DNA of 21,625 nucleotides, from contig MZNV01002371.1 of the NCBI GenBank assembly GCA_002081555.1, forward strand, positions 1 to 21,625, written 5' to 3'. The notes under the pieces were generated by a model, which did not search any database, was not told the DNA's origin, and saw only the letters and a list, made by a program, of their open reading frames with translations. The translations under genes were made by a program, and so were the position numbers. Source of the stretch: Protostelium mycophagum. Taxonomy: Eukaryota > Evosea > Variosea > Protosteliida > Protosteliaceae. This document shows, one piece after another, positions 1-8,606 of the stretch (its first letter is position 1; every line of letters begins with the position of its first letter).

Positions 1-443
1 TTTAGTCTGGGTTTTTTCTTGATAGTGTGTGTTAAGTCTAGAACTTTATTTGTTGCCTTATTTGATCAGCTCTCTCTTTGGTTTTATTGGGCAAATCATT
101 TCTATTCTCTGGTTTCTGGAACTTAAGAGTATTCCAGAGCTAGCCCTTTGCAAAGGTGGTATTTTGATTTGTTTAGTGTCCCTGAGGAAATAAGGGTTCT
201 AGCCATGGCTTCTGCTGTTTCCAGAGGTTCTGAGCAACTCTTGTCACTCTGGGGGTGCTGAGCATCTGGTTAGTGCTATGTTATGATCTAACCATTTAGA
301 CATTGTGGTGTGAACTGTCAGGTTGATATCAAAAAAGGGCTGATAATACCTAATAGGATAACAGATGTTCTTCGGGTTAATATACACAGAGAAGATGCAG
401 ATTATGTCGGAGATTATTGACGTTCGTTCCACCGGACACGCAG
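1..443. other. Left edge without a confident gene
   Basis: This stretch is T-rich and AT-rich on the + strand, with long T runs near its start, and neither strand holds a long reading frame that looks like the exons elsewhere in the window. A 92-codon minus frame at 244-522 exists, but it lies opposite a better + strand reading at 444-549 and resembles no family I know. A short + reading at about 362-412, ending in TGA, looks mildly coding and could be an upstream exon of the feature at 444-549, but I could not join the two in frame. Confidence 0.4.
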
Positions 444-549
444 GAGAGTCCAAAGACGCCTTCTGAATGACGATCTCTACCTTCACCCCATCGGTGATAA
501 CCAGCCAGAATTTATCAATCAACTATCTATGAACCAAATAAATAAATGA
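444..549 (+). CDS. Possible 3' end of an unknown gene
   Basis: After a possible splice acceptor (ACGCAG, ending at 443) the + strand reads about 34 residues to a TGA at 547-549. The composition looks coding, with the run NDDLYLHPIGDNQPEFINQL followed by SMNQINK. An AATAAA lies in the last codons before the stop, which fits the very short 3' ends of other genes in the window. The same frame is closed upstream by a TGA near 418, so either an intron removes that stop or the reading is fortuitous. The gene would converge on ALG9, with only 12 bases between the stop codons. No family is recognised. The alternative is a chance open frame in the intergenic gap. Confidence 0.3.
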
Positions 550-561
550 GTATAATCTAGT

Positions 562-2622
562 TTATCTTCTGGACTTGTTGCGGAAGATGCTGTAATTTCC
601 AAAGTGGTTCATTTTGGGTGAAAAGTAAGGTAACCACAGGGCCCTTGTGATTGCGTTGGAATGCGATGAGATAAGAAAAGGTCTCGTGTAGATTTCCTCC
701 CAATTCTCTTCCTTGAAATAATATTCTTTCACGTCTGGGAGTTGTAGATCGACCAGATAGTCACATTTCGAAATGTCAAACTGTGAAATTGAGTGAATAT
801 TCGTGGGATTCTTCACTCACGTATCTGTCGGTCTCTTCGCGATTCAAATCGTTGAAGCCGGGGGGTGCTATTGAAGTGCCGTATGTGCTGTTGTATAATT
901 GTGGTAGTTGTCCGCCAAAACCAGACCGCAGAAATCGCAAAGTGTGGTTCTGAGGCATGAAGAAATGGCTCGGAAATCTGTACCACTCTTTCGAGACACA
1001 CACGTCAACTGTCAAGATGTCATCACGTGTCATCTTGACATGTCGTTAACCTGTCTGGGAAGCGGTGGGAAGCTGGTTGAATTGGCTGTACACGAAAAGG
1101 GGTGCCGAATAATTGACTGTGTTGCTCACTACCCTCGAGGCCGAAAAAGCAATGAACAATATGAAGAATAATTGAACCGATGCATTTGTTGCCGAATTAA
1201 TATTGGCCATCTGAAAGATTCAATTATGGTTTTAGATATGAAAAATCACCTTCGATTTCGACAACTTGATACTTCTGGCAGTGTAATTGATAACCTCTAC
1301 AACAGAGTGGAGTGTCACGGCGGCGCAGAGGCAGATGAGAGGATACACCACAAATAAGAATCTCTCTTCTTTGTGAGCCATGCGCAACATGATAGTGATC
1401 CAAATATAAAAAGGCGACAGCGTGAGGACACCATCGACCAAGGACCTCTTGGACATTTTTGTGACGGAAAATGTGGAGGCCAAAAATAATGCCTGAGATT
1501 TCATTAATTTTCAAAGAAAGAATTAGACTTACGGGTATACTGACAAAAGCGAGAGGAAAAGCTAGATTGAAATTGAGTGAACCGTTGATGATATAGTAGG
1601 TCCAAGGCTCTACACCGTAGAGGTCTGCTCCGTGGGGAGTGAATACATTGTATAAAATGATGTTGAGTGGTGGAATGATGAATTTGTGGTAAAAGAAGTA
1701 GTCTACAATGATGCCAGGTCCCTGTCAGTGGATGAGCAAGATGAAGACGAAATGCAAAAAGATATGCACCCTGTGGGACTTGAACCCACGCTCCCGAAGG
1801 AACCGCCGCCTTAAGACGGCGCCTTAACCAACTCGGCCAAAGGTGCTTGTGATTTTCGATCATCGATGTTCTCAGAAAATACTTCAATTGTATAACCAAC
1901 TTACAGCCAGCAATGGTAAAGAGGCCGCTGCCCAAGTCAATGTCTTGAAGAAACCCATGAGATAAATCGAATGAAAGGCCAGAGGTGCAGTGAGTACCAC
2001 ACAAAATGGCCAACCTAGCAGTGTTGCAGCGGCGACTGAGACTACAGCCCAACCCATCTGCCTTCTCATCCAAAAGGCAAAAGCCAGCATGATGAAGTAC
2101 ATAGAGGTTGTACTGGGCAAGAATGCTGCTCATAATTAGTTGTCAATTGTCATCTGTTGTGATCACCTGTGCTTGAGATGAACATTCCCGAACTCATAAG
2201 AAGGAAGATCAGAGAATATAAGCCAATCTTTTGTCCCCAGAACCTTGTGATTGAGATGGTGAAGAAGGTTTCACAAGCTGCAGAGCAGAGTCCTAGTACG
2301 ATGCGGACACCGAAAAAGGCAGCTAACTGATCAATTGAGATCATGAAGATCTGTATTCCTCTGGATCAAATCATACCTTATGGTTGAAGAGGAACCAGAA
2401 AAAACGTCCGATTAAGGCGTGAGCCCCCACATAGGCGTAAGATCGAAGTCCAAATTCAGGACTATATTCCCAGGTCTGAAGACCCTTCCCCGTCAATAGA
2501 TAATGTGTCGGTTCCCAGTAGTTCATGGCTTCATCGCAATCTGAGATAATGTTCGAACTGAAGAGCGAAGACAAGGCTCTAATGGTGGCAAAAGCCAGAA
2601 AAATTTTCCATGTTGCCGTCAT
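562..2622 (-). CDS. ALG9: ALG9 alpha-1,2-mannosyltransferase
   Basis: ALG9 is an ER-membrane GT22 enzyme that adds two alpha-1,2-mannoses from dolichyl-phosphate-mannose to the lumenal oligosaccharide precursor of N-glycans. Eight exons join in frame: 2377-2622, 2167-2350, 1905-2125, 1533-1721, 1250-1492, 1051-1210, 821-1008 and 562-780, giving 549 residues against about 610 in human. Family signatures in order: ISDCDEAMNYWEPTHYLL near residues 26-43 (lumenal acidic motif), GMFISST..FLPST, NVFTPHGADLYGVEPW, HKEERFLFVVYPLICLCAA, CVSKEWYRFPSHFF and FDISKCDYLVDL. Multiple hydrophobic helices fit the polytopic fold. The start is the first ATG, 8 nt from a palindromic CRE-like site. Introns are 26-42 nt except the third (183 nt), which holds a tRNA gene. 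The stop overlaps GATAAA. Identity is very secure; individual splice sites are inferred. Confidence 0.95.
1010..1040. repeat. Perfect 10-bp hairpin inside an ALG9 intron
   Basis: TGTCAAGATG at 1010-1019 and CATCTTGACA at 1031-1040 are exact reverse complements separated by 11 nt. They fill most of the 42-nt intron between ALG9 exons ending at 1051 and 1008 on the minus strand. The loop contains CACGTG. The stem could bring the two splice sites together or hide one of them. It could also be chance. Confidence 0.6.
1765..1846 (-). tRNA. tRNA-Leu (anticodon AAG)
   Basis: The minus strand folds into a full class II cloverleaf of 82 nt. The acceptor stem pairs GCACCTT with AGGGTGC, followed by discriminator A. 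The D-arm contains the A-box TGGCCGAGTTGG. The anticodon stem CCGTC/GGCGG encloses the loop TTAAGAC, giving anticodon AAG, the register used by other eukaryotic tRNA-Leu(AAG) genes. A long variable arm (TTCCTTCGGGAG) is typical of leucine tRNAs, and the T-arm carries the B-box GGTTCAAGTCC. No tRNA intron and no encoded CCA are present. A T5 run at 1756-1760, shortly after the 3' end, should terminate RNA polymerase III. The gene sits inside an ALG9 intron, on the same strand. Shifting the loop by one base would read TAA, but that leaves a C-T mismatch at the base of the loop. Confidence 0.95.
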
Positions 2623-2627
2623 GGATG

Positions 2628-2639
2628 ACTGACGTCAGT
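2628..2639. promoter_or_regulatory. Palindromic CRE-like site upstream of ALG9
   Basis: ACTGACGTCAGT is a 12-bp perfect palindrome containing the full TGACGTCA element bound by CREB/ATF-type bZIP factors. It lies 6-17 nt upstream of the ALG9 start codon, in the 105-nt gap shared with the divergent gene at 2728. A role in expression is inferred from the motif and position only. Confidence 0.45.
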
Positions 2640-2727
2640 GAAAAATGTGTGATCTCATTTTCGGCAAGATACAACGAGACTGGTCAGCTTCCGAAAGTCA
2701 TCCCCCGCCAAAAGAGGCTGCACCATC

Positions 2728-3520
2728 ATGTCTGCCGATCACAATATCCGGCCCTTTTCATGGCTTATTGTTGTCTTGACTGTGTTGGTCATGGTTGGTC
2801 GCCTCTCTGCGACCAGAACTTACCCTCCCGCAAGCCCCGACTTCACAGCTGCTCTCAACAAACAGACATACAAACTAAATGACCCCACACTTGTGATGGT
2901 CAACTTATATACTGGGTTCTCAGACACAGGTTTCAGCCAATATCAAAGTGCTTTCTCGCCTCTCGTGGACACACATTCTCTTCTCGTACTCAACGGAAGT
3001 GAGTATGTTATGCACAAACTTAACTCAGATTCAAAGGCTACAATTATTACGCTGCACAAAGCAATCTCTTCATCACACTAGGCATTGGAAATGGAACGAT
3101 CCAATCACAGTATCGGTAAGAGGCATGACCAATCGTCAATTGTAACGTTGGAAGCTACTGGAAATCCACGAAGAACCCCGGATATTTTGTGGGTGCATTT
3201 CAAGCTGTTGTTCAACTAATCAATGGAATCGTGGACAGCATTGTGTGGTCAGAGGGTTGCGGCGAATGCGGTGATGCCGCTTGTATAGATGGAGTTTCCT
3301 GTGGCATCACGTTAAGCGATGTAAATAACAACTGCACATCGAACGTGTGCGATCTGAAGGTGAATGAAATGAACACTATGCAGTCTGAAACTCTTTAGGT
3401 TTATCTTGCATGGATAGGAACTGACTCACAGGGCTACAATTGCCAATCTGCAGGTGAGATGTTGTTTGACTTTCACCTTTAGCAGTTACTTATTTTTTTT
3501 ACTCAACTTTGAAATGTTGA
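2728..3520 (+). CDS. Unknown secreted or membrane-anchored protein
   Basis: Five exons (2728-2998, 3037-3115, 3155-3359, 3399-3453, 3483-3520) join in frame to 215 residues, with introns of 38, 39, 39 and 29 nt. I do not recognise the family. The N-terminus has a hydrophobic stretch, WLIVVLTVLVMVGRL, at about residues 12-26, preceded by a short polar segment; this fits a signal peptide or signal anchor. The body holds an N-x-S/T site (NGT) and a cysteine-rich patch, EGCGECGDAACIDGVSCG, near residues 140-160, followed by further cysteines. This suggests a disulfide-stabilised extracellular domain. The last 13 residues, around TYFFYSTLKC, depend on an acceptor with two possible positions (TTTAG or TTTAGCAG). 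An AATAAA follows the stop by 6 nt. The gene is divergent from ALG9, 105 nt away, and may share its promoter. Confidence 0.7.
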
Positions 3521-3526
3521 TCTGTG

Positions 3527-3532
3527 AATAAA
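3527..3532 (+). terminator. Poly(A) signal for the gene at 2728-3520
   Basis: AATAAA begins 7 nt after the TGA at 3518-3520, giving a very short 3' untranslated region. Confidence 0.6.
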
Positions 3533-3624
3533 TCATGACCAAACACAGCCTCTTTGCCCAACACCTTCAGCCAATTTTCTGCTGGATCAACGTACAAGGC
3601 CGCCGCCGGAGTCGCAAAAACCAG

Positions 3625-3630
3625 TTTATT
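3625..3630 (-). terminator. Poly(A) signal for ARL6
   Basis: TTTATT on the + strand reads AATAAA on the minus strand, about 60 nt beyond the ARL6 stop. The signals of the two convergent genes lie about 95 nt apart within a 170-nt gap. Confidence 0.55.
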
Positions 3631-3690
3631 CTTCAATTAAACGAACACAAAAACTACTCAGACTTTTACTCTTTGACTCAAACATTTCCA

Positions 3691-4447
3691 CTACTTCTTC
3701 AAATTTTTCACCAACCAGTCGATCCCCTCTGGGACTCCCTGCCCCGTTATGCCATTACTGTGACTGAAACACGTCATGATGACAATTAAGACGTCAGAAA
3801 CACCCACCATATGTGGTAAGGATGACCAGCAAACTTATCCAGATTGAGTGCGGCTGTGACCTCCTCCGTCTTCATGCATTCTGGCACGTCCATCTTATTG
3901 ACGTATAATAGAACTGGGACGTTGCTCTTCTTGATCACTGGAGTGCGTCACGAAGTGAATGACTGGATGATGATATTACCTGGGTGCTCTAAGAGGGCGT
4001 TGAGCTCATCTTTTACTACTACAAGACGAAATTTGTCGGTTCCGTCGACGACCCAGATAATCGCACCAGCATCATTATAATAGTGTTCCCACATGTTTCG
4101 GTATTTATTTTGTCCACTCATGTCTAAAACAGTGAAGTTGATTCCATGTTTGCTGAATTCTTCCACCTTCACATTTCACCAAACTTTCATTTCAGACGAT
4201 CGATGAGATCTTCCGAAGTTGTTTTTGTTTAAACGATCCGAAGTGCAAACTCACCTGGTAGCCCACTGTAGGAACGATTTCTACTGCCTATATAGATTCA
4301 GCATTACGTCGAATGGGAGGGACTGACCTTCTTTGGCTTGAGCCAGTTGATGATGGTGGTCTTTCCGCTATTATCTAATCCCACAAAAACAATCCTCAGT
4401 TTCTTCTTGTTGAAAAGGCTGGAGAAGAACTGTGAAAATAAACCCAT
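3691..4447 (-). CDS. ARL6: ARL6 / BBS3 small GTPase
   Basis: ARL6 (BBS3) is the Arf-like GTPase that recruits the BBSome coat to membranes for traffic into and out of cilia. Five exons (4328-4447, 4255-4287, 3980-4166, 3808-3937, 3691-3763) give 180 residues; human has 186. Visible elements: Gly2 after Met for myristoylation, P-loop GLDNSGKT at 23-30 followed by the ARL6-typical TIINWLKP, switch I Thr47 in VPTVGY, switch II DMSGQ at 66-70 (the ARL6 form of WDxGGQ), WEHYY, base-recognition NKMD at 127-130, and a C-terminus around EGIDWL. The match to animal ARL6 is too specific for a generic ARF. Introns are 40, 88, 42 and 44 nt. The presence of the gene implies cilia at some life stage. Confidence 0.95.
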
Positions 4448-4634
4448 GTTGAAGCTGGAGGCAAGTTTCGGATGATGAGCTCGATGAAACACAAGCTGGG
4501 TCGCAGAAACGCGAAAAAACTTTCGATTTACGCAGAAGATCGAAGATCTCATTCGGATACTGTCTGGGGGCTCCTCTCCAACAAGATAAGCGACAGTGGA
4601 TCTCTCTTTTATAGACAAGAGCATAGATTCAAAA
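4448..4634. promoter_or_regulatory. Bidirectional promoter region (inferred)
   Basis: This 187-nt gap separates the starts of ARL6 (minus) and the gene at 4635 (plus), so it should hold both promoters. I see no clear TATA box or repeated element. A + strand frame crosses it (4472-4657), but it resembles no family and runs into the next gene out of frame. Confidence 0.4.
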
Positions 4635-6025
4635 ATGGAGGAGGAAGTGAATCATGATGAGCAAATCGAGCAAGTGGGCGAGGCAAGCACTTCTAAAAAG
4701 AGGATGTTTTGACATACTCAACGACTATGCAGGTCGTAGAAGGAAGTGGTATGATTGAGTCTCAAGTGGGCGATATGTCACCGGGTGACCGAGACCACAT
4801 CCCAGGTAAATAAAGAGATATCTTAAGAAAAGAATTGAGAGGCACAGTGCCAAACATTTATTTTGGACCGGACATCAAGAGATACAATGATCCTGTCTTC
4901 GAAAAAGTACCGGCATTCAACCAAGGATGGTGAGTTCAAAAATGTGTGATCTCATAGTGTGACATGCGCAGGTTGATCAGGATCATGCACTACCGCTTTT
5001 ACCAATATAAATACATCCTCAAATCAGATTTGAATCAATGTCTGCATGCCAATCTTCGAAGGAAAAACCTTCATGTCAACTTTGGAATGAGTGAGTAGAC
5101 AGTGCTCTCCACAATTCCTAACATCCATAGAATGGATCTGGGTCGCTGTGCGCGCTATGATCGAATGTGAAGAGGAATACGAACCATATCGTCTTCTGGA
5201 ATGGGTATATGAGGATGAGTTCTCTATGAAAAAGCGCAAGCGCCAGCTCGAAGAAAATGTGCAAGGTGGACTTCCCACAAAAATTCGCCTCACACAATAT
5301 GGAAGGAAAATCGCAGTACAACTCGGCGAGGGCACCAAGAAACACAACAAGATGTGAGTATCTGATCATCCATGATCACATCAACGTACTGATTCTCTAT
5401 AGGGCGTGAGTGCACCATTTCCTTCTTTCTACAATAGTTTTTTCTGAATAATGATGCACATCATTGTGATGTACATCTTCCAATTAACCATTCTTGTGTT
5501 TTGGACCAAAAAACATGACAAATAATTTATATTGAATTTTGCAGTAAACCACCTCCAGACCAGAAGCGAGAAGATCTCTCAGAATCAGAAGAAGGATTAG
5601 GGATGGATAATGTACATTTAATGTCACCTGAGCAGATCCAAGCGACCATCGCCGATTACGATGATCTCAAGAGTATTCTTTCAACTGTGGAGATGCTTGT
5701 CACAGAGGTGATTCTCGTTTTGTGCTTTGTCATCTGATGTCCATTTTGTTGAAGATGAAAGGTGGCCTCCCTCCGCAAAGAGAAGGCGGCATGGCTCCAA
5801 AGAGGAGGACACACACAAATCCCTTCGCACCATCATCACGTCCATCATCACACACCTTACGAGCCCGCTTATGAGACCAGCTCAAGTCATACACAGATGA
5901 TCGACGCACAGAGCCATTATGAGCACAGTAATGGAACCGACGAGACCGCGACACATGGTGAAGACACAGATGAGCCGAGTGCGGGAGTCATTCCAATGCC
6001 TTTGGACTATAACAAGTATAAATAA
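4635..6025 (+). CDS. Unknown, probably nuclear protein with coiled coil and His-rich tail
   Basis: Exons 4635-4673, 4733-4805, 4833-4929, 4972-5090, 5131-5353, a possible 3-nt exon 5403-5405, 5545-5707 and 5762-6025 join to 326 residues. I recognise no family. In order: an acidic N-terminus; a conserved-looking globular part (NIYFGPDIKRYNDPVFEKVP, then an aromatic and basic stretch with MHYRFYQYKYIL); an Arg/Lys cluster MKKRKRQ that could be a nuclear localisation signal; a short heptad-like segment LKSILSTVEMLVTEVASLRK; and a C-terminal tail with HHHHVHHH and many Ser, Thr, Glu and Tyr. The TAA lies inside AATAAA. One intron is only 27 nt. The first exon depends on choosing the donor after codon 13. 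A transcription cofactor or chromatin protein would fit, but this is a guess. Confidence 0.75.
5403..5405 (+). other. Candidate 3-nt microexon (GGC)
   Basis: A strong acceptor (TTCTCTATAG, ending at 5402) is followed after only three bases by a strong donor (GTGAGT from 5406). Including GGC changes the junction from Ile-Lys to Met-Ala-Lys and keeps the frame; skipping it also keeps the frame. The pair could be a true microexon or a recursive splice site dividing a 191-nt intron into 49 and 139 nt. Confidence 0.45.
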
Positions 6026-6026
6026 A
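6021..6026 (+). terminator. Poly(A) signal overlapping a stop codon
   Basis: The last lysine codon, the TAA stop and the next base together spell AATAAA, so the stop codon of the gene at 4635-6025 lies inside its own poly(A) hexamer. Confidence 0.55.
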
Positions 6027-6166
6027 GAGAGGTCGAATGAGAAGTGTTGATGAGGTTTGTACACTTCTTGGTTCGCAAAAAAACACGTAAATCTGGTTGT
6101 TTGTAGAGGTGGCTTGAAATTCCCATCACCGATATACAGACGAAACGGAATCGCACACCACGCACT

Positions 6167-8522
6167 ATGAACTGGTCCGCATACATCACGTTGAGTCTTT
6201 TAGCTACGGGAGTCTCCCTCTCGAGTACATATGCTAACTCCAGAAATTGGACGGCGGCCAAGCATCAGATACAGAACTCGCCTTTGACTATCGTGGTAAG
6301 TTAATATGAGAAGGCATTTCTGACGCTTGATCACTCATTCCCATAGTTGCTGATGAATACAATTTTTATTGCTCTTTACGCTGTATGGAGAGCTATCCAG
6401 ACGGTCGTGTTCGGTCAATTACGAGAGATCGAAGCTAAGGTGGGCTAATTGTGGATTGATTTATATGATCATAATGAATTTAGAACGTCTACGATAGATT
6501 ACTTCAATGGGCGGTTCTTAAATTTTTATTCGTCGCTGCCATGAGTACAGAACCTCAATTTCAAGACACTGTCTTCTGGGTCATGTGGTTCACTTATATC
6601 GGTTTCATGAAGTCCTTCTCATTACTCTCCAGAGATCGCCTGGAATATGTGAGTGTTTTGTGAGTCGCGTGAACTGTCTCATGTCAAAACAGATCACCAC
6701 ATTTAATCCTTCGACACGACCTCTCGCACACGTAAAGATTATCACTTTATTGGTTCTCATTTTGGGCTTCGGTGAGTGATATCATAACATGTTTCTGTTC
6801 GGTCTCATCTCTTATAGACACCTACGCGTGCTGGGTGTGCTTTCAGACCTTCCGACAGAGAGGAGCACCTCTCATCATGCTTGTCTTTGAGGTGAGAAGA
6901 AAGATCATTCTCCCATCCTCTAATCCCATCAGAGTGTCACTTTATTCTTGGACACAGTACAGACACTCGTCAAATATGGAATTCACATCGTGGATATCTC
7001 TACATCCCAAACATGGGAGAACCGCGGTGCTTGGATTTATTACACAGAGTTTCTGACCGACACATTAATACTCGTACTCACTCTCGGCCACTACATTCAA
7101 TTCTTCTTCCATCACGGAATACACGTCACCCTCATCGAGGCCATATTGTTTTTGTACATGAGAAATGTCTTTACAAATCTGAGGTGGGTTATCTTTATCT
7201 TGGAAAAATCGCTGCGGCTCTGCTGTGATGATGGAACTTCTAATGAAACAAAAGTCATCAAGTGATGTGCTGCCCGCTGTTGTGGTGCGATAAATCGAGA
7301 TAGCTGTGATGAAACAGCATCATTTTTACTGGCAAAGCACAAAGAATCCTTTTTTCAAGGATAACGAGACATTCTATAAACTTTACCGACATTTGATAGG
7401 GCCAAGATCAATTCCTACAGAAACTATTGTAAGTTGGCGGCAGACATGAAGGAAAAATACCCTGATGTCCCCGCTGAGGAGCTCGCCGCACTCGATGACG
7501 TCTGCGCCGTGTGTCATGATCGCATGTTGACCGCCAAAAAACTGCCCTGTCAACACATATTCCACCAGTGAGCTCTCCTCTTTATTTGTAAAACTGACCC
7601 GATAGTTCTTGTTTGAGGTCCTGGCTGGAGAACCACCACAACTGTCCCACATGTAGATATTCACTTATAGACAACGCCCCTGCCGCGAACCAAACAGGCG
7701 CACCTGTGCGCCCCGAAGATGTACCCCGTAATGGCAGAGAGGAATTATTTCGGTTCAGTAAGCCCGAATATTTAATTTTCCGTACTGACTGGTTGTAGAC
7801 GGACCCAGATGGTCCAGTTGGCTTCCCAGCATACAGATTGTTTCTGAGCGAAGACCTCACCAGATGCGGCCGAGAGTCGCGGTGCCCGTGGAGCTCATGC
7901 AACAAGTGCAAGAGATCTTCCCACACATCCCTCTCAGAGTTATTGCTGATGACCTCAGCTACACCCTCTCCGTCGAGGTATGTTTATAGTTATTCATTTT
8001 CTCTTGCACAAAGTCGAATTGTTTGCAAAGAGTAGACGCGAAAATTCATTTTGTTTGTAAATTATAAATCCATTCTGAGTTTACTCACAGGCCACAATCA
8101 ATAATTTTGTGGAGGGAAGATTTCCCCCCAGCTACTATCAACCTGAGCCTCAAGCACCACCCAACCCCTTCCCTGGTAATGTACAACTCCCTCCCACTCA
8201 ACCCAACCCCACCTCCCACAATAGCCCCACTACCCCCCAGAGGCCCACACAGAACAGTACTCTGATGGAAGAGATGATGAAGACACCCCCACCAAAAGAG
8301 CCGATCACACCGGTCAGCGAGATGCAGTTTGCGGACACGTTCAAGTCTACATCGCAACAGAGGCAACAGAGTTTAGCAGAAAGAAAAAAGAATATGCTGG
8401 AGCAGGCGAGGAGGTGAGCTCATCATCATGTGAATGATACTGAAAGCAATAGGGAGTATATCGAGAAGCAGAGGGCACTGCAACAAAAAGAACAAGAGGA
8501 CAAGAAAGATAAGACAGATTGA
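6167..8522 (+). CDS. AMFR: AMFR / gp78 ER E3 ubiquitin ligase
   Basis: AMFR is the polytopic ER RING ligase of ER-associated degradation; in animals its targets include HMG-CoA reductase and INSIG. Eleven exons (6167-6295, 6347-6439, 6484-6648, 6693-6771, 6818-6891, 6933-7183, 7400-7567, 7606-7757, 7799-7977, 8091-8413, 8453-8522) give 560 residues; human has 643. Layout: several TM helices over residues 1-260; a RING at about 299-340 (CAVCHDRMLTAKKLPCQHIF, then HSCLRSWLE and CPTCR, His in the fourth and fifth positions); the gp78-specific SWLPS segment; a CUE domain near 400-440 (MQQVQEIFPHIPLRVI); a Pro-rich linker; and a G2BR-like helix (LAERKKNMLEQARREYIEKQ, about 525-545) that in gp78 binds the E2 UBE2G2. 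The protein ends about 15 residues later with no VCP-interacting RRRMLAAAAERR-type motif. Introns are mostly 38-51 nt, with others of 113 and 216 nt. Confidence 0.95.
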
Positions 8523-8606
8523 GATGAGGGCGGAAATCCGGTCTATTCAACATCGACGGCTCGATACACGTGATAAAGGCATAACACCACATATCCTCTC
8601 CTCTTA

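Noticed and set aside
244-522. A 92-codon minus-strand gene
   Set aside because: No family resemblance. The opposite strand at 444-549 reads better and ends with a poly(A) hexamer.
1504-2133. A 209-codon minus-strand frame
   Set aside because: It runs through two ALG9 introns, the tRNA and out-of-frame exon sequence. The ALG9 exons in other phases match the family residue by residue.
3535-3789. An 84-codon + strand frame
   Set aside because: It is antisense to the last exon and 3' region of ARL6, which is firmly identified on the minus strand.
7184-7399. Box C/D snoRNA in the long AMFR intron
   Set aside because: Two RTGATGA-like C boxes are present, but no CTGA D box exists at a suitable distance on either strand.
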